Notes under the pieces: generated by a model
Databases searched by the model: none
What the model was told of the DNA's origin: nothing
What the model saw: the letters and a program-made list of their open reading frames with translations, nothing else
From: Ypsolopha sequella
Taxonomy: Eukaryota; Arthropoda; Insecta; Lepidoptera; Ypsolophidae
Assembly (NCBI GenBank): GCA_934047225.1
Contig: OW203987.1
Coordinates: forward strand, 2,569,501 to 2,633,500
Direction: 5' to 3'
DNA length: 64,000 bases
Part shown: positions 1 through 9,600 of the stretch, in pieces
Layout of the letters: the number at the start of each line of letters is the position of its first letter
Numbering within the stretch: the stretch's first letter is position 1
Made by a program: the position numbers and the translations under genes

Positions 1-251
1 ATCTGAATGAAATAAGGTTTTGGAAAATAATTTACCAATCGTGGGGCAGTCCATTGTTGTATCAATAATAAGAGCGCTTCATTGTTTAGAACCACTGTAG
101 CATTATGTACACTGCAGTTAACACAATTATTATCGGGTTCCATAGTCCAGAGTTCACAGCCAGTTTGAGTCATATTCAGCGGGTCCAGTCCGTTATACAA
201 AAGCCAGGTCAGTCGTAATGTAATCGAAATCAAAGTCCAGAAGAAAAGCAT
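1..251 (-). CDS. Partial unknown protein, possible host first coding exon
   Basis: A frame of 83 codons reads leftward without a stop from the ATG at 249-251 and runs off the window edge, so only the amino end is visible. It opens with a hydrophobic stretch (MLFFWTLISITLRLTWLL) that could be a signal peptide or membrane anchor. The following part has three N-glycosylation sequons (NMT, NCS, NAT) and several cysteines, as in secreted or membrane ectodomains. I do not recognise the family and see no transposase or reverse transcriptase motif. An AG just upstream of the ATG (pyrimidine-rich, TTTCAAG) could be a splice acceptor, so the ATG need not be the true start. TATCGATA motifs lie 110-590 bases upstream in gene orientation. 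It could equally be an env-like or domesticated element fragment. Confidence 0.35.
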   Translation of the reverse strand, partial: MLFFWTLISITLRLTWLLYNGLDPLNMTQTGCELWTMEPDNNCVNCSVHNATVVLNNEALLLLIQQWTAPRLVNYFPKPYFIQ

Positions 252-360
252 GGGTCTTGAAATAAAAACACAAACGAAAAACAGAAACAGCAATTTACAA
301 CAAACGAAAAGATGATGTGAAATTGTGAAATGAAAAATGCGTCACGTTAGTGTTTCCAAA

Positions 361-412
361 ACATCGATAGTGTTTCCAAAATATCGATAGTCTAGTAAAA
401 TCAATCGATAGT
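361..412. promoter_or_regulatory. Cluster of ATCGATA motifs (DRE-like)
   Basis: Three ATCGATA copies lie within 50 bases; the one at 382-389 is the perfect palindrome TATCGATA. In Drosophila this is the DRE bound by DREF at promoters of housekeeping and replication genes. It lies just upstream of the minus-strand frame at 1-251. A promoter role is inference, because two of the copies sit in a short local repeat (ATCGATAGT preceded by TTTCCAAAA). Confidence 0.35.
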
Positions 413-782
413 CTGCACTTTATTCATTGTTGATTTTAAGAGGGCATGGCATCTTAATAGCCTGTAGTACATTTACGTATTATCTACATCAATGCTGTGG
501 TAGCATATTTAAAAATCATGTTCGTGAATAAAGTTCTTTCCAGAAAAGAAGTCCCGCGGATTAAGGAATTTTCGTATTTTGTCATTGATAATAAGTAGGT
601 ACTTTGAAGTTGATAAGTAGGTAGGTATTTTTTTAATGAGGCCAGTGAAAAGTTTTTATTTTTAAGTGTCAGTTTGCAACGATAATTATTTAGGTACCTA
701 TTTACTTGTTTAGTTGTTAGACAAATAAATTAAACCAAGAAAAAAAAAACACGTATTATTTGAGATAAGTACCTACCTAGAA

Positions 783-842
783 CACTATCGATATAACCTT
801 TTTTTTAACAATCGATACTATCGGAATCTCAAACAATCGATG
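783..842. promoter_or_regulatory. Second cluster of ATCGATA motifs
   Basis: TATCGATA at 786-793, AATCGATA at 810-817 and AATCGATG at 834-841. With the cluster at 361-412 this makes six related sites in about 480 bases. The stretch between the clusters (413-782) is AT-rich and shows no coding frame. A perfect CRE-like TACGTCACGTCA follows at about 853. Confidence 0.3.
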
Positions 843-845
843 TTT

Positions 846-1139
846 GACAACACTACGTCACGTCAAGATAATTCAATTTTTTTCGTGCTGCGTTCAAAGA
901 CTATGCATATTTTGGTGCGCTCATAGTATATTTGTGTGCTTATTTTGAAACGCAGCATTTGTCATGGCTGATTTTTGACTCAATAGAAAACAGCATTTTT
1001 TAAATAAGTTATCTTCTAATCTGTGTCCGTGGTAATATGAAAGTGAAACTATCTACGAATAAATCTAATAAGAATTATCGTACAAATTAATTTCATGTAC
1101 GCGGTTAAGGCCGATCCTGACCATCTCCTTTAAAAAAGA
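846..1139. other. No gene recognised
   Basis: Between the ATCGATA motifs and the LINE fragment I see no coding frame, RNA gene or repeat that I can name. The 5' end of the LINE at 1140-1905 could lie inside this stretch. Confidence 0.5.
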
Positions 1140-1905
1140 GACTGGCCAGCGCCTGCTTTTCGCTCAAGTGTATGAGAAAGATTGTTAGTCAGGAAACCCT
1201 CAAACTGATGTATTACTCATACTTTGAAAGTATTATTAGGTATGGTATAGAAGCTTGGGGCAATTCAAATCATATTCAAGACATATTAATTTTACAAAAG
1301 AAAGCACTTAGAATTATTGAAAAAGCTCACTATCTGGAACACTGCAAGCCTCTTTTTATAAAACATAAAATATTAACTGTAATTAATTTATACATTTATA
1401 TGATATCAATCAAAATTTTTAGAAGTAAACACAAATACAACCTTGTTGGTGACATACAGATACACCTCTTGAGAAATAATAATAATCTTGTTTTGCCTAC
1501 TCCTAATTATGGAGCCTTTCACAAAAATTTAAATTATACAGGACCAAAGATATTTAATGTACTGAACAAAGATATTAAAAACTGTGATAATATTAATGTA
1601 TTTTCTAGGACACTTAAGACTTTTCTATTGGAACGACCTTTTTATAATTTAAATGAGTTCTTTGATTGATATAATATGCACTATTTTGACTTGCTTATGC
1701 TATTAATTACTTTATTTCTATGACATAATTTCTTTATTATTCGTAATATTCTTTCATTTATTGTAATTAAGACTAATGTATACTGTAATTATTTAGATTT
1801 AAGTTCATACCTTTTACTTTTTTGCATGCCTTAATACAACACACTCTTGTATATGGCTTTGTATTTCTGCAAATAAATGATTCTTATTCTTATTCTTATT
1901 TATGA
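1140..1905 (+). mobile_element. LINE (CR1/jockey-like) 3' end
   Basis: A 165-codon open frame (1172-1669) matches the carboxy-terminal part of a non-LTR reverse transcriptase, after the catalytic domain: motifs such as MYYSYFESIIRYGIEAWG, then LQKKALRII, then a tail ending GPKIFN and LERPFYNLNEFFD. No YADD box is present, so the element is 5'-truncated. About 190 bases of 3' UTR follow and end in a short (ATTCTT)n run at about 1880-1903, a usual 3' terminus for CR1/jockey-type LINEs. BEL coding sequence starts immediately after the run, on the other strand, so this LINE probably inserted into that older element. The frame is intact over its length, suggesting a fairly young copy. Confidence 0.75.
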
Positions 1906-2480
1906 AGGTAGAAGGCACCAAAGCCAGCCTCTGATGCGTCCGCGAACCCGTGAAGTGAGTAAGTAGACGTGGGCTTATACTTACAAATGTGTCGAGGTAA
2001 ACGGAGGTTTGAGAGCTGAGGAAGATCCTCTGAAATGTGTTGCCACTCTGTGTGGACTTCTTCAGAGATAGGCTCATCCCATCCTATTTTCAGAAGCCAA
2101 AGCTTCTGCAGAAGAATCTTTGCGCGGAAGATGACTGGAGTAACCCAGCCATTGGGGTCATAGAGAGACGCTACTGTACTGAGAATGGAGCGCTTTGTGA
2201 CTTGAGCATGAGTGGGCAGAGAAATGCGATAAGTGAACTCATCAGTTTGAGGAATCCACTGTATTCCCAGAACCTTAATGGAATTAGAGTCGGGACTGAA
2301 GTCAAAGTCCTTGGGCATGTCGCACTGGTCATCTGGGAACCGTTCAAGGAGCTGGGGCGAGTTGGAGGTCCATTTACTGAGCTGGAAGCCACCTAGAGCG
2401 AGTAACTCGATCAGATCGTTTTGGAGCGACTGAGCAGATTCCACAGAATCTGCACCTGAGAGAATGTCGTCCACAAATAT
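1906..2480 (-). pseudogene. BEL/Pao reverse transcriptase-RNase H fragment
   Basis: Reading leftward from about 2480, the frame opens with the reverse transcriptase active-site box as FVDDILSG. It continues with LLALGGFQLSKWTSN, the linker KVLGIQW and the SLYDPNGWVTPV block typical of BEL/Pao. It stops just inside the RNase H domain at LHGFADASEAGFGAFYL, whose Asp is the first RNase H catalytic residue. The cut at about 1905 coincides with the LINE tail. Sequence upstream of the DD box (2480-2600) has a stop and does not align convincingly with the fingers/palm. Only this ~190-residue piece is clear. Confidence 0.85.
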
Positions 2481-2589
2481 TGGCCTCCGGCTCGAAGGAC
2501 CAAAGAATGTAATCGCTAGTTACATGAATGCAGAGCAGATGGGATTTGAGGATGTGAGCAGACAGGAAAAGATTGTGAGAGAAACGTGA

Positions 2590-2900
2590 GTGAACTAACC
2601 TTTGTTCTGGATGGTTTCTTTGAGCCGGCGAATGCGCCGCGTGGCGTCCCTTCTTGTTGGGCTGATGAAGATTGAGCTGGTCTTGGGCAGGATGTATTGG
2701 ATGGTGGAGTAATGAGAACACGACACTGGTATGAGCGCTAGGTAAGCGAGATTAATCGGCGTGTCGCGGCGCGAACAATGTGCACACGTGCGTTTCGATA
2801 GACGTCTGGCGCGGAAGAGCAAGCAAGCGCCGGCGCGCGAGTCCTTTGGCGCCAGGCGCTGTGGTGCGAGATTACCCATGCGCATGCGTCACGCTTGTGG
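2590..2900. other. GC-rich stretch of unknown origin
   Basis: A GC-rich interval (CGCGGCGCG, GCGCCGGCGCGCG, AGGCGCTGTGG) stands out against the AT-rich neighbours. It might be a 5' UTR or promoter-like end of a transposon for the coding fragment that follows at 2910. Open frames exist on both strands but are explained by base composition. No known domain was recognised. Confidence 0.25.
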
Positions 2901-2909
2901 CGTGAACAT

Positions 2910-3324
2910 GTCTACTGAAGATTTTTTATCATCAAGGAACCTGGAAAAGAAAATAGTGAACAGGAAAATTTCTACCACAAAAGAGAAAATCAACTGGTTA
3001 AAAACCAAGGAAATTGTTTTGAAAAAAGATAGTCCGAATATTATTTATATGAGATCAAGTTTTGATGAAGAATTTCAGAATTTAAACATAGAGAAAAAAG
3101 GGACAAAAATAGTTTTTAAAAGAGCTAATTTAATATTGCTCTATCCAAACGGAAAAGAGATCAATCAAGCTAAATTTGATGATATTAAATCGATGCTACA
3201 TCTCATACCCAAAGATTGTCTTGGATTTTATGAGAACCTCAAAAGCAACAAAAATCTTACGAACGACATTGATTGAGGGATATGGTGGTCAGCCTGATTT
3301 TGTAGAAGAAAATGAAGATGATTA
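2910..3324 (+). pseudogene. Unrecognised coding fragment, carboxy end
   Basis: The frame runs MSTEDFLSSRNLEKK at 2910 to a TGA near 3276. A one-base shift would continue it as EGYGGQPDFVEENEDD to a TAA at 3322-3324. The central part (SFDEEFQNLN, ILLYPNGKEINQAKF, MLHLIPKDCLGFYENLKS) resembles the carboxy end of uncharacterised proteins I recall in insect genomes that accompany transposons. I cannot name the family. The charged acidic end and a plausible shared terminus argue it is real coding sequence broken by a frameshift. Confidence 0.35.
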
Positions 3325-3372
3325 AATTTTTCAGCAGTAAAAATAATAATATAAAGAGACCATTATTCAATA

Positions 3373-3641
3373 TATACAACGTGTAACAGAAAGGTGTAAT
3401 CATATTTGAAGAGCTTATTCAGTCAATGGTTTAGAACAACTTTTACTATGGAACAAATTCTGTATATCGAAAAAAAAAATTACTGGCTTCATAGGAAAAT
3501 GCAATGCCGCTCGGCCGAAATGTATGGAAGGGCAGATTTTTTTTTTGAGATTTGAGGTTGGCTTCATAGTAAAAATTGTTATTACCACTGACTGAATAAG
3601 CTCTTCAAATATGGTTACACCTTTCTGTTACACCTTGTATA
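3373..3641. mobile_element. Complete MITE with TATA target duplication
   Basis: Two near-perfect terminal inverted repeats of about 54 bases bound a 261-bp element at 3377-3637. The left end reads CAACGTGTAACAGAAAGGTG and the right end is its complement, CACCTTTCTGTTACACCTTG. Both continue inward through GAAGAGCTTATTCAGTCA. Both flanks are TATA (3373-3376, 3638-3641), consistent with a TA or TATA target duplication. There is no coding capacity. A long T run and the word GGCTTCATAG in both orientations lie in the centre. It is probably mobilised in trans by a mariner-like transposase. Confidence 0.85.
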
Positions 3642-4254
3642 AGAGGCACTCATTATGAAAATAAATTTTATTAGGACAAAAACTAAGTGTGAATTCAAAG
3701 TGGGTTGACCGTTGATGGTGCTGCACTGTCTGGAAATGCAGGTTTTTTTTTATTTTTTTAAACAGTAAAACTTAATATTTAATAAAGACTGCCTCTCAAT
3801 ACTAACTTCATAATATCCAGAAATATTATACTGTTAAAGTCATCTTGTGTAACTTTAAACATCTTTTATGACTTTAATGCCCTTAAAAATATATGTTAAT
3901 AAAAATATAACGCCAAATATTTTGATTTTATTTAAAAACCGTTACTTTTTAAAACAGTTGAATAAATTTTGAACATCAGGTTCATTTCTGCAGAATATGA
4001 TTTAGCAGTGTTCCTTGTTAATTGTATTTTGCAAAAATTATCCAGATCTTTATTTTGTTAAATATCTTATTAAATAAAGGGTATAGCTTAAATACATGAA
4101 TTGCATTGTAGAGTTTCAGTTTGAATTTAACTCTATTATCGATCAAAACCGCTTAAAAGGCGTCAACATTAAAAACTTTAAACGGAAATTACTCTAAATC
4201 AAGTGTTTGTTGGTTGAATCATTTTGGCATAACAGTGTCCATATAGTAGTTACT
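3642..4254. other. No gene recognised
   Basis: AT-rich sequence with scattered AATAAA-like words and no frame, repeat or RNA gene that I can support. It may be a decayed flank of the BEL remnant that follows. Confidence 0.5.
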
Positions 4255-5075
4255 ACGCCGTGACTGTGAATGGTTTAATGGACCTTCATTTCTTTGAAGA
4301 ACAAATTAAATTTCATGAAAAACAAATTAAAACTATTATTGAAGATGACACAGAAATTACACACGCTGTGAATAGCATAGAAGACACGCACTTACCTGTT
4401 CCTGAGCCGAGCCATTTTTCGTCTTGGTTGCGCCTGCTACGATGTACTGCTACTGTACTATTATTTATTGGAAAATGTAGAAAAAAGTTTCATCAACAGA
4501 TTGATACAGAATTTGTGAAAAAAGCTGAGACGATGTTGTTACGTCACGCGCAATCACAGTCATTCGAGGGGGAGATTTCTTCACTTCAGCGAGCATCACA
4601 GATTGATCGAAATAGTCGCGTAGTCGACACGACAAACACGTGGTGCAGACAGAGGTAAAGAGAGCATTCGCCGAGCTTGATCAGGTAACCTTGCAGAGAG
4701 AGAGTACTAACAGAGGAGTCGATTGACGCTTCATTTGCCCAGTTAGCCCAAATCAAGGAGGGGCCTGGGAGCGAATGATACGTAGCGTAAAGACTGCTTT
4801 GTATGTTGTTCTGAAAGAAAGAGCGCCACGACATGAAGTTTTGATGACACTGCTGACAGAAGTGGAGAGCATGGTAAATAGCAGACCATTGACCCATGTA
4901 TCAGTCGAGCCACACTCAGAAGAGGCTCACCCCAAATCATTTCTTGCTCAGTTCTTGTTCCGGTTTGCCAGTACCTGGAGTCTTCGATAATAACGACCTT
5001 AACCTACGCCGGCAGTGGCAAATAGCACAGCGCTTAACAGATTTATTGAAACAAAGAGTAACTACTTTTTTGTAT
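4255..5075 (+). pseudogene. BEL/Pao integrase remnant
   Basis: The first frame (4260-4658) contains PSHFSSWLRLLRCTATVLLF and LLRHAQSQSFEGEI, the block between RNase H and the integrase zinc motif in BEL elements. The zinc-binding and early catalytic parts are missing, so an internal deletion lies near 4600-4640. Then VKRAFAELDQ, and in another frame MIRSVKTALYVVLKERAP with VNSRPLTHVS, correspond to the late integrase core. A third frame gives LTPNHFLL, SGLPVPGVF and LRRQWQIAQRL. At least two frameshifts plus the deletion make it non-functional. It differs in family from the BEL at 31.7-34.0 kb and lies in the opposite orientation to the fragment at 1906-2480. Confidence 0.85.
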
Positions 5076-5329
5076 ATAGAGATAAGTACCGTCACATATA
5101 ATGATTGTCTTTGTTGCGTTATTACCATACATGCCATTTGGAACTGCAGAATTTTTGTCAACAATCTCGTCCCAGGTAATATGATCATAACCTATTTGTT
5201 GTGGCACAAAGTCACTTGCCAGGCACTATCGGACAATAGCCATATTTCTTTCTAAAGTTCGGCGACTTGTATTAAATAGGTGAGCCAAGCGTTAGTCCGG
5301 TTCTTTAGTTCGCAACTTCGAATCATTCT

Positions 5330-5430
5330 CAGTAGATCCATTGGCTAGATCCACCATGGATCTAGTGAGAACTTTTTTCTCAGTAAATCCATTCACATAT
5401 AAACTGGATCTAGTGAGAAAAAACTTTTTT
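5330..5430. repeat. Short inverted repeats around GGATCTA
   Basis: TAGATCCACCATGGATCTA is a near-perfect palindrome, followed by GTGAGAA, and TGGATCTAGTGAGAAAA recurs about 50 bases on. These look like the end of the adjoining satellite-like array or a small foldback. No function is visible. Confidence 0.4.
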
Positions 5431-5434
5431 TTGA

Positions 5435-6150
5435 GATTTTGATAAAGGTTTTATGACAGATGTCAAAAGTGACAGATGTCAAAAATGACAGATGAATTAA
5501 TTTTTGTAGATTTTTTGACATATGTCAAAACTGACAGATGAAAAGCTTTCATACTTTTTTGACAGTTGTCAAAACTGACAAAAGAATTTATAGATTTTTT
5601 GACAGATGTCAAAACTGACAGATGAAAAGATTTTCATAATAAGCCAGATCCACGGTTTAAGTAAGATTTTAATAAAGGTTTTATGACAGATGTCAAAAGC
5701 GACAAATGTCAAAACTGACAGATGAAAAGATTTTTATAATAAGACAGATCCACGGTTTGAGTGAGATTTTGATAAAGTTTTATGACAGATGTCAAAAATT
5801 ACAAATGAATTAATTATTGTAATTTTTTGACCTATGTCAAAACTGACAGATATAAAGATTTCATACTTTTTTTGACAGTTGTCAAAACTGACCGAAAAAT
5901 TTATAGATTTTTTGACAGATGAAAAGATTTTTCATAATTAGCCATATCCACCGTTTGAGTGTGATTTTGATAAAGGTTTTATGACAGATGTCAAAAGTGA
6001 TAGATGTCAAAAATGACAGATGAACTTTTTTGTAAATTTTTGACAAAATTGCAGAACTGACAGTAGAATTTATAATTTTTTTTAAAGATAAAAAGATTCT
6101 CATAATAAGCCAGATCCATGAATTAATTTTGGTAGATTTTTTGACGAGGA
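5435..6150. repeat. Tandem array of TGACA/TGTCA palindromes
   Basis: About four imperfect units start at 5435, 5663, 5763 and 5963, each opening with GATTTT(G/A)ATAAAGGTTTTATGACAG. Spacing is about 230, 100 and 200 bases, so one unit is deleted. Each unit carries several copies of TGACAGATGTCAAAA-type words and ends with a CCAGATCCACGGTTTGAGT-like word. Several words are exact palindromes, for instance TTTTGACATATGTCAAAA at 5513-5530. There is no coding potential. It looks like a satellite or the internal array of a foldback element. Confidence 0.75.
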
Positions 6151-6530
6151 GCAATCTATCTTGCAAAACGTGTTTTGTCACAAAAAAATAAATTTCGAGT
6201 TAGCTGCATGTTTTGATTGTCTATGGTCTAATCTTATCAATTCTTTCTTAATTTTCCAGCAAAATGGATTAAGTTCAATAGAAAATCGCCACCTAAATCT
6301 AGGATTTTATGCAGAAGGTGTTTGATTCACTCAATTTTTCCAAGCAACAAACAGTTTGTCCAAATAACCAATCAGAGTAAATGGGCGCCATATTTCGATG
6401 TGACAAATTTTTTTTTGTTTGGCGCTACAATTGACGTCTGACAGTTCGCAGTTTGAGCTTTTGAGGTTAAATTCGTGATATTTTGGAAATATAACATATT
6501 AGGTACTTACTTATAACAAGTTTCGGCAAA
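6151..6530. other. No gene recognised
   Basis: A transition between the palindrome array and a family A coding remnant. A possible splice-acceptor-like TTTTCCAG lies at about 6253. I see nothing else to annotate. Confidence 0.4.
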
Positions 6531-6534
6531 AAGA

Positions 6535-7195
6535 CGTTTCTGGTGATACTATTGAAGTACGATGTGCGAACATTGGTTCAAGGAAGAGAAAGGCAACAGG
6601 AGGGAAGCGAGCTGCAAAAAAAATTGCAAGTTATTCAGCTCCCATCGGCACGAATACTTTTTGTCCTTGCCAACATAGTACCAAGAAACTTAGGTGTAAT
6701 AAAATTACACCAAACGATGTAAAAAAATAAGGGACCACCTGTATGAACTCCCAAACAAACAAAGACAGGACAGTATTATTTCTGCGCTGATACAAACAAA
6801 CCCAGTGCAAAGGTGAAGACCAAGACCTGTTGGCCAACATTGCCAAACGTATACAAAAAGGCGAACCAGTTCAGGAGAATAGAGGAAGTGACCGAGTAAG
6901 CCATAAATTTGTTTTAAAAAGGGCAAGTGTTAACTTCATTGGAAAATTGAAAGGAACAGAGAGTCATTATAATCGGAAAAAGTCACAAAGTATTTACCTG
7001 AGTTGTCGGCTATCAATAAGAAAATTTTACAATCTCAATGTACAAGACGATTTAAAGATCAGTTTTCCTTTTTTAGGAAAATATTTGTGAAAGATTTTAA
7101 CATTGGATTCAAATCTCCAGCTTCCGATGTGTGTAATCATTGTACACTTTTGACTAATAAGATAAAAAATGCTTCTACTGAGTCTGAAACGAGCT
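6535..7195 (+). pseudogene. Family A fragment, left copy
   Basis: Family A is my label for an uncharacterised protein family that I recall as multicopy in aphids and moths. It has an amino basic/cysteine region, a middle with IGRxGLANIAKRIQKG-type words and a carboxy half with DQCDxC cysteines. Here, degraded frames at 6540-6790 give pieces of the Cys-rich and ITPNDV parts. From 6830 a clean frame reads LANIAKRIQKGEP, GKLKGTESHYNRKKSQ, SCRLSIRKFYN and, after one frameshift near 7085, FNIGFKSPASDVCNHCTLL. A stop follows at 7194-7196. The segment from 6830 on is the left arm of the inverted repeat. The function of the family is unknown; its repeated dispersal suggests a mobile element gene. Confidence 0.6.
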
Positions 7196-7543
7196 AGCTA
7201 GTCTTTTTTATCTTATTAGTCAAAAGTGTACAATGATTACACACATCGGAAGCTGGAGATTTGAATCCAATGTTAAAATCTTTCACAAATATTTTCCTAA
7301 AAAAGGAAAACTGATCTTTAAATCGTCTTGTACATTGAGATTGTAAAATTTTCTTATTGATAGCCGACAACTCAGGTAAATACTTTGTGACTTTTTCCGA
7401 TTATAATGACTCTCTGTTCCTTTCAATTTTCCAATGAAGTTAACACTTGCCCTTTTTAAAACAAATTTATGGCTTACTCGGTCACTTCCTCTATTCTCCT
7501 GAACTGGTTCGCCTTTTTGTATACGTTTGGCAATGTTGGCCAA
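6830..7543. repeat. Perfect 340-bp inverted repeat (foldback)
   Basis: The left arm 6830-7169 and right arm 7204-7543 are each 340 bases. They appear to be exact reverse complements when read base by base, and translate to the same peptide from opposite strands. The 34-base loop is 7170-7203. Sequence outside the arms differs: the right side continues as genuine family A coding (KEENRVPVCKKFFMS), whereas the left side does not match it at once. Identical arms mean a recent inverted duplication or a strand-switch assembly artefact. If transcribed, it would form a long hairpin RNA. Confidence 0.9.
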
Positions 7544-7640
7544 TCCTGTGCGCCCTATCAGAGTAACAGACATGAAAAACTTCTTGCAAACGGGCACCCT
7601 GTTTTCTTCCTTGAGCAAGTTGTATTGGACAGAAAAGGAG
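7204..7640 (-). pseudogene. Family A fragment, right copy
   Basis: Reading leftward from about 7640, the frame gives QYNLLKEENRVPVCKKFF, then FMSVTLIGRTGLANIAKRI, and then the same peptide as the left copy down to FPFLGKYL, ending at a stop at 7283-7285. A second frame carries the DVCNHCTLL piece. It therefore holds slightly more of the gene than the left arm and is the likely source of the inverted duplication. The gene is truncated upstream, near 7640-7665, where a Tc1 fragment in the same orientation begins. Confidence 0.65.
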
Positions 7641-7665
7641 TGTTCTGTACCAGGATTCTTCTTTT

Positions 7666-8484
7666 TATTATTCTTCCATCATCGCAATCTTCAAGTCACT
7701 GAGTGACGCAGGAGCTGGATTCCGCTTTCTTACTCTTTTCTTAACCTCATCCCACATGTGCTCAATGGGATCAAGGTCGGGGCTTCGCGCTGGCCAGTCC
7801 AATGTGGGTATCCCCACCTCGGTTAGATATTGCCGCACCGTTGCAGCAACATGTGGCCTCGCATAATCGTGCATTAACACGAAGCTATCGCCGACAAATC
7901 CTGCATAGGGCACGACATGTTGCTGTAGAATATCTTCAATATACCGGTGAGCGGTTAAACCACCCCTGCCAGTCCCGTCATTCACAAAAACCAAGTCGGT
8001 CTTTGCATCCAACGAAATGCCTGCCCACACCATAACAGAACCTCCTCCGTAGGCAACGGTTTCAGTGATGCAGCACTGCGCATAGCGTTCCCCAGGCCTC
8101 TTGTAGACCCGTGCTCTCCCGTCGTTGCAATGCAAGCACATTCGGGACTCGTCAGAGAACAAAATGGAGCGACATTGGTCCAAGGTCCAGTTTACGTGTT
8201 CTCGAACAAATTGAAGTCGCGCTTGCCGATGAGCTGTGGTCAGTTGGGGCCCGGTTGCTGGTCTTTTTGGTGTCAGGTTAGCTTTCTTTAGTCTTCTAGC
8301 GATCGTTCGCCGACTTACAGCCCGATCTCGTACTTGTCTGAGTTCTTGTTGGATCTCAACTGCTTGAACATCGAACAATCTCAACATCGAACTTGAAACG
8401 ATGAAGCGGTCATCTTGCTCAGAAGTGCATCTTGTTCTGCCAGACCCTGGCCTCCGAATGACGCCGCCGGTCTCCACGAAGCGC
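7666..8484 (-). pseudogene. Tc1 transposase (DD34E), both ends missing
   Basis: An uninterrupted 269-codon frame encodes the second helix-turn-helix and the whole DDE domain of a Tc1-family transposase. RRPGSGR and SRRTIARRL lie in the amino part. The catalytic residues are the Asp of LFSDES, the Asp of LMHDYARPH (with Tyr where Asn is usual), and the Glu of DLDPIEHMWD, with 34 residues between the last two. Full-length Tc1 transposases have about 340 residues. The first ~65 residues are absent, cut just before ETGGVIRRP near 8484, and the last ~15-20 are replaced by a stop after MMEE. No terminal inverted repeats are seen. It is a well-preserved but dead fragment. Confidence 0.9.
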
Positions 8485-8489
8485 CGGTA

Positions 8490-9110
8490 AAAATGTACAT
8501 TACGGGACGGATTGTAGGGGGAGAGGAGGGGTATGGGGGGGAGGGGGAGGGGAAGGGCTACCCCCTGGTACCCCTCCCCTTTGTAGCAAACCCATGGTTT
8601 TTGAGATATTCATGGTTGAAGTTTGAGGTTATGTATTTGATAATACCTCGATAGAGGGGTGAGCGGGGGGATATTAATGAGAAGAGAGCAAGCGGATAAT
8701 ACTTTGCGGGTTCGTCCATCAATTTGATTCCTCCCCCCCCTTCTATCGAGATATTTTGTACTGTTTGAACCTATCAGTACAGAAGTCACCTATTTTGACA
8801 CAAATTCCTTTCTGCATCGGCTCCGGCGCTGCGGGAAGTGCAGCCCCTTCGCCCTTGCGTAACAAAGCATAGGCACCCATGCTCACCTCCGCAGCTTCGG
8901 CTTGCTGGTCACCTTCGGCGACCAGCCTCAGCCGCTTCGGCTCGCACGGTTGCCTATGCTTTATTACTGCGGGCGGGGGCTGCCCTCCCTCCGCGCCTTC
9001 GGCTTTTCATATACACTCTAGGGGTAGTAGCCACAAGACTGTATAGAGTCGGGGTGCACTAAGTCGGTTTTTGAACAGTTTAACCTACCAGTACAGAAGT
9101 CGATTTTTAG
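8490..9110. repeat. GC-rich inverted repeat segment, MITE-like
   Basis: Nested inverted repeats bound a GC-rich core: GCAGCCCC at 8840-8847 with GGGGCTGC at 8976-8983, and AAAGCATAGGCA at 8864-8875 with TGCCTATGCTTT at 8951-8962. Between them are repeated CTTCGGC words. Outside, TATCAGTACAGAAGTC (about 8773) recurs as TACCAGTACAGAAGTC (about 9085). The G-run at 8516-8555 and the CTCCCCCCCC run near 8731 are simple repeats. Open frames here follow from composition. This is likely a non-autonomous element, but the outer ends are not resolved. Confidence 0.4.
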
Positions 9111-9555
9111 CCATGGTAGTCACACGTGTTAGTTAGACAGGAGTACGTAAAACGATCTCGACCGCAAAAGCAACAAACGACAACTAATCAACGCGAAACG
9201 TCACTAAAACAAAATGGCGTCGTTTTGCGTTTCGTTTTAGCACAGCAGAAACACAATTTTTCTTTTTAAATGTCGTTAAATTAATAATCTTTATAATGAT
9301 TTTCACGTTAATATACAAAATTTTAAGTTTGCAATACAAACCAAAACCTATTGAATGTGAATTACAACATAATTACGGTAAAACTCGTCACATGTGGTTG
9401 TATGGACTTAACCTTTGCATAACGAAACGCAATTGACATGTCAAAAGTGATGGTTGTAAGTCAAAACGAAAACTACGCATTTGCTACAAAAAAGAATTCG
9501 GTGAAAGACTTCTTATATCATCTACTTTCTGTAAAAAAATTACGAAAGCCCAGAC
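9111..9555. other. No gene recognised
   Basis: It contains CGTTTTGCGTTTCGTTTT and later CATAACGAAACGCAATTG words in loose inverted arrangement, which may be a weak foldback. No coding frame was recognised. Confidence 0.35.
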
Positions 9556-9600
9556 TAGCGTCCCGTAATGTACATTTTATCCGAAGCGCCTGAAGACTCT
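9556..9600 (+). repeat. Short copy of the Tc1 fragment border
   Basis: CGTCCCGTAATGTACATTTTA followed by CCGAAGCGCC matches, on the other strand, the sequence at about 8477-8513 just beyond the truncated 5' edge of the Tc1 transposase. The two copies may be remnants of the same Tc1-like element. The further match is weak, so extent and identity are uncertain. Confidence 0.35.

Noticed and set aside
2037..2396. 119-codon plus-strand frame
   Set aside because: Antisense to BEL reverse transcriptase-RNase H.
8415..9062. Plus-strand frames in the GC-rich segment
   Set aside because: Composition-driven; the region is built of inverted repeats and G/C runs, with no domain.
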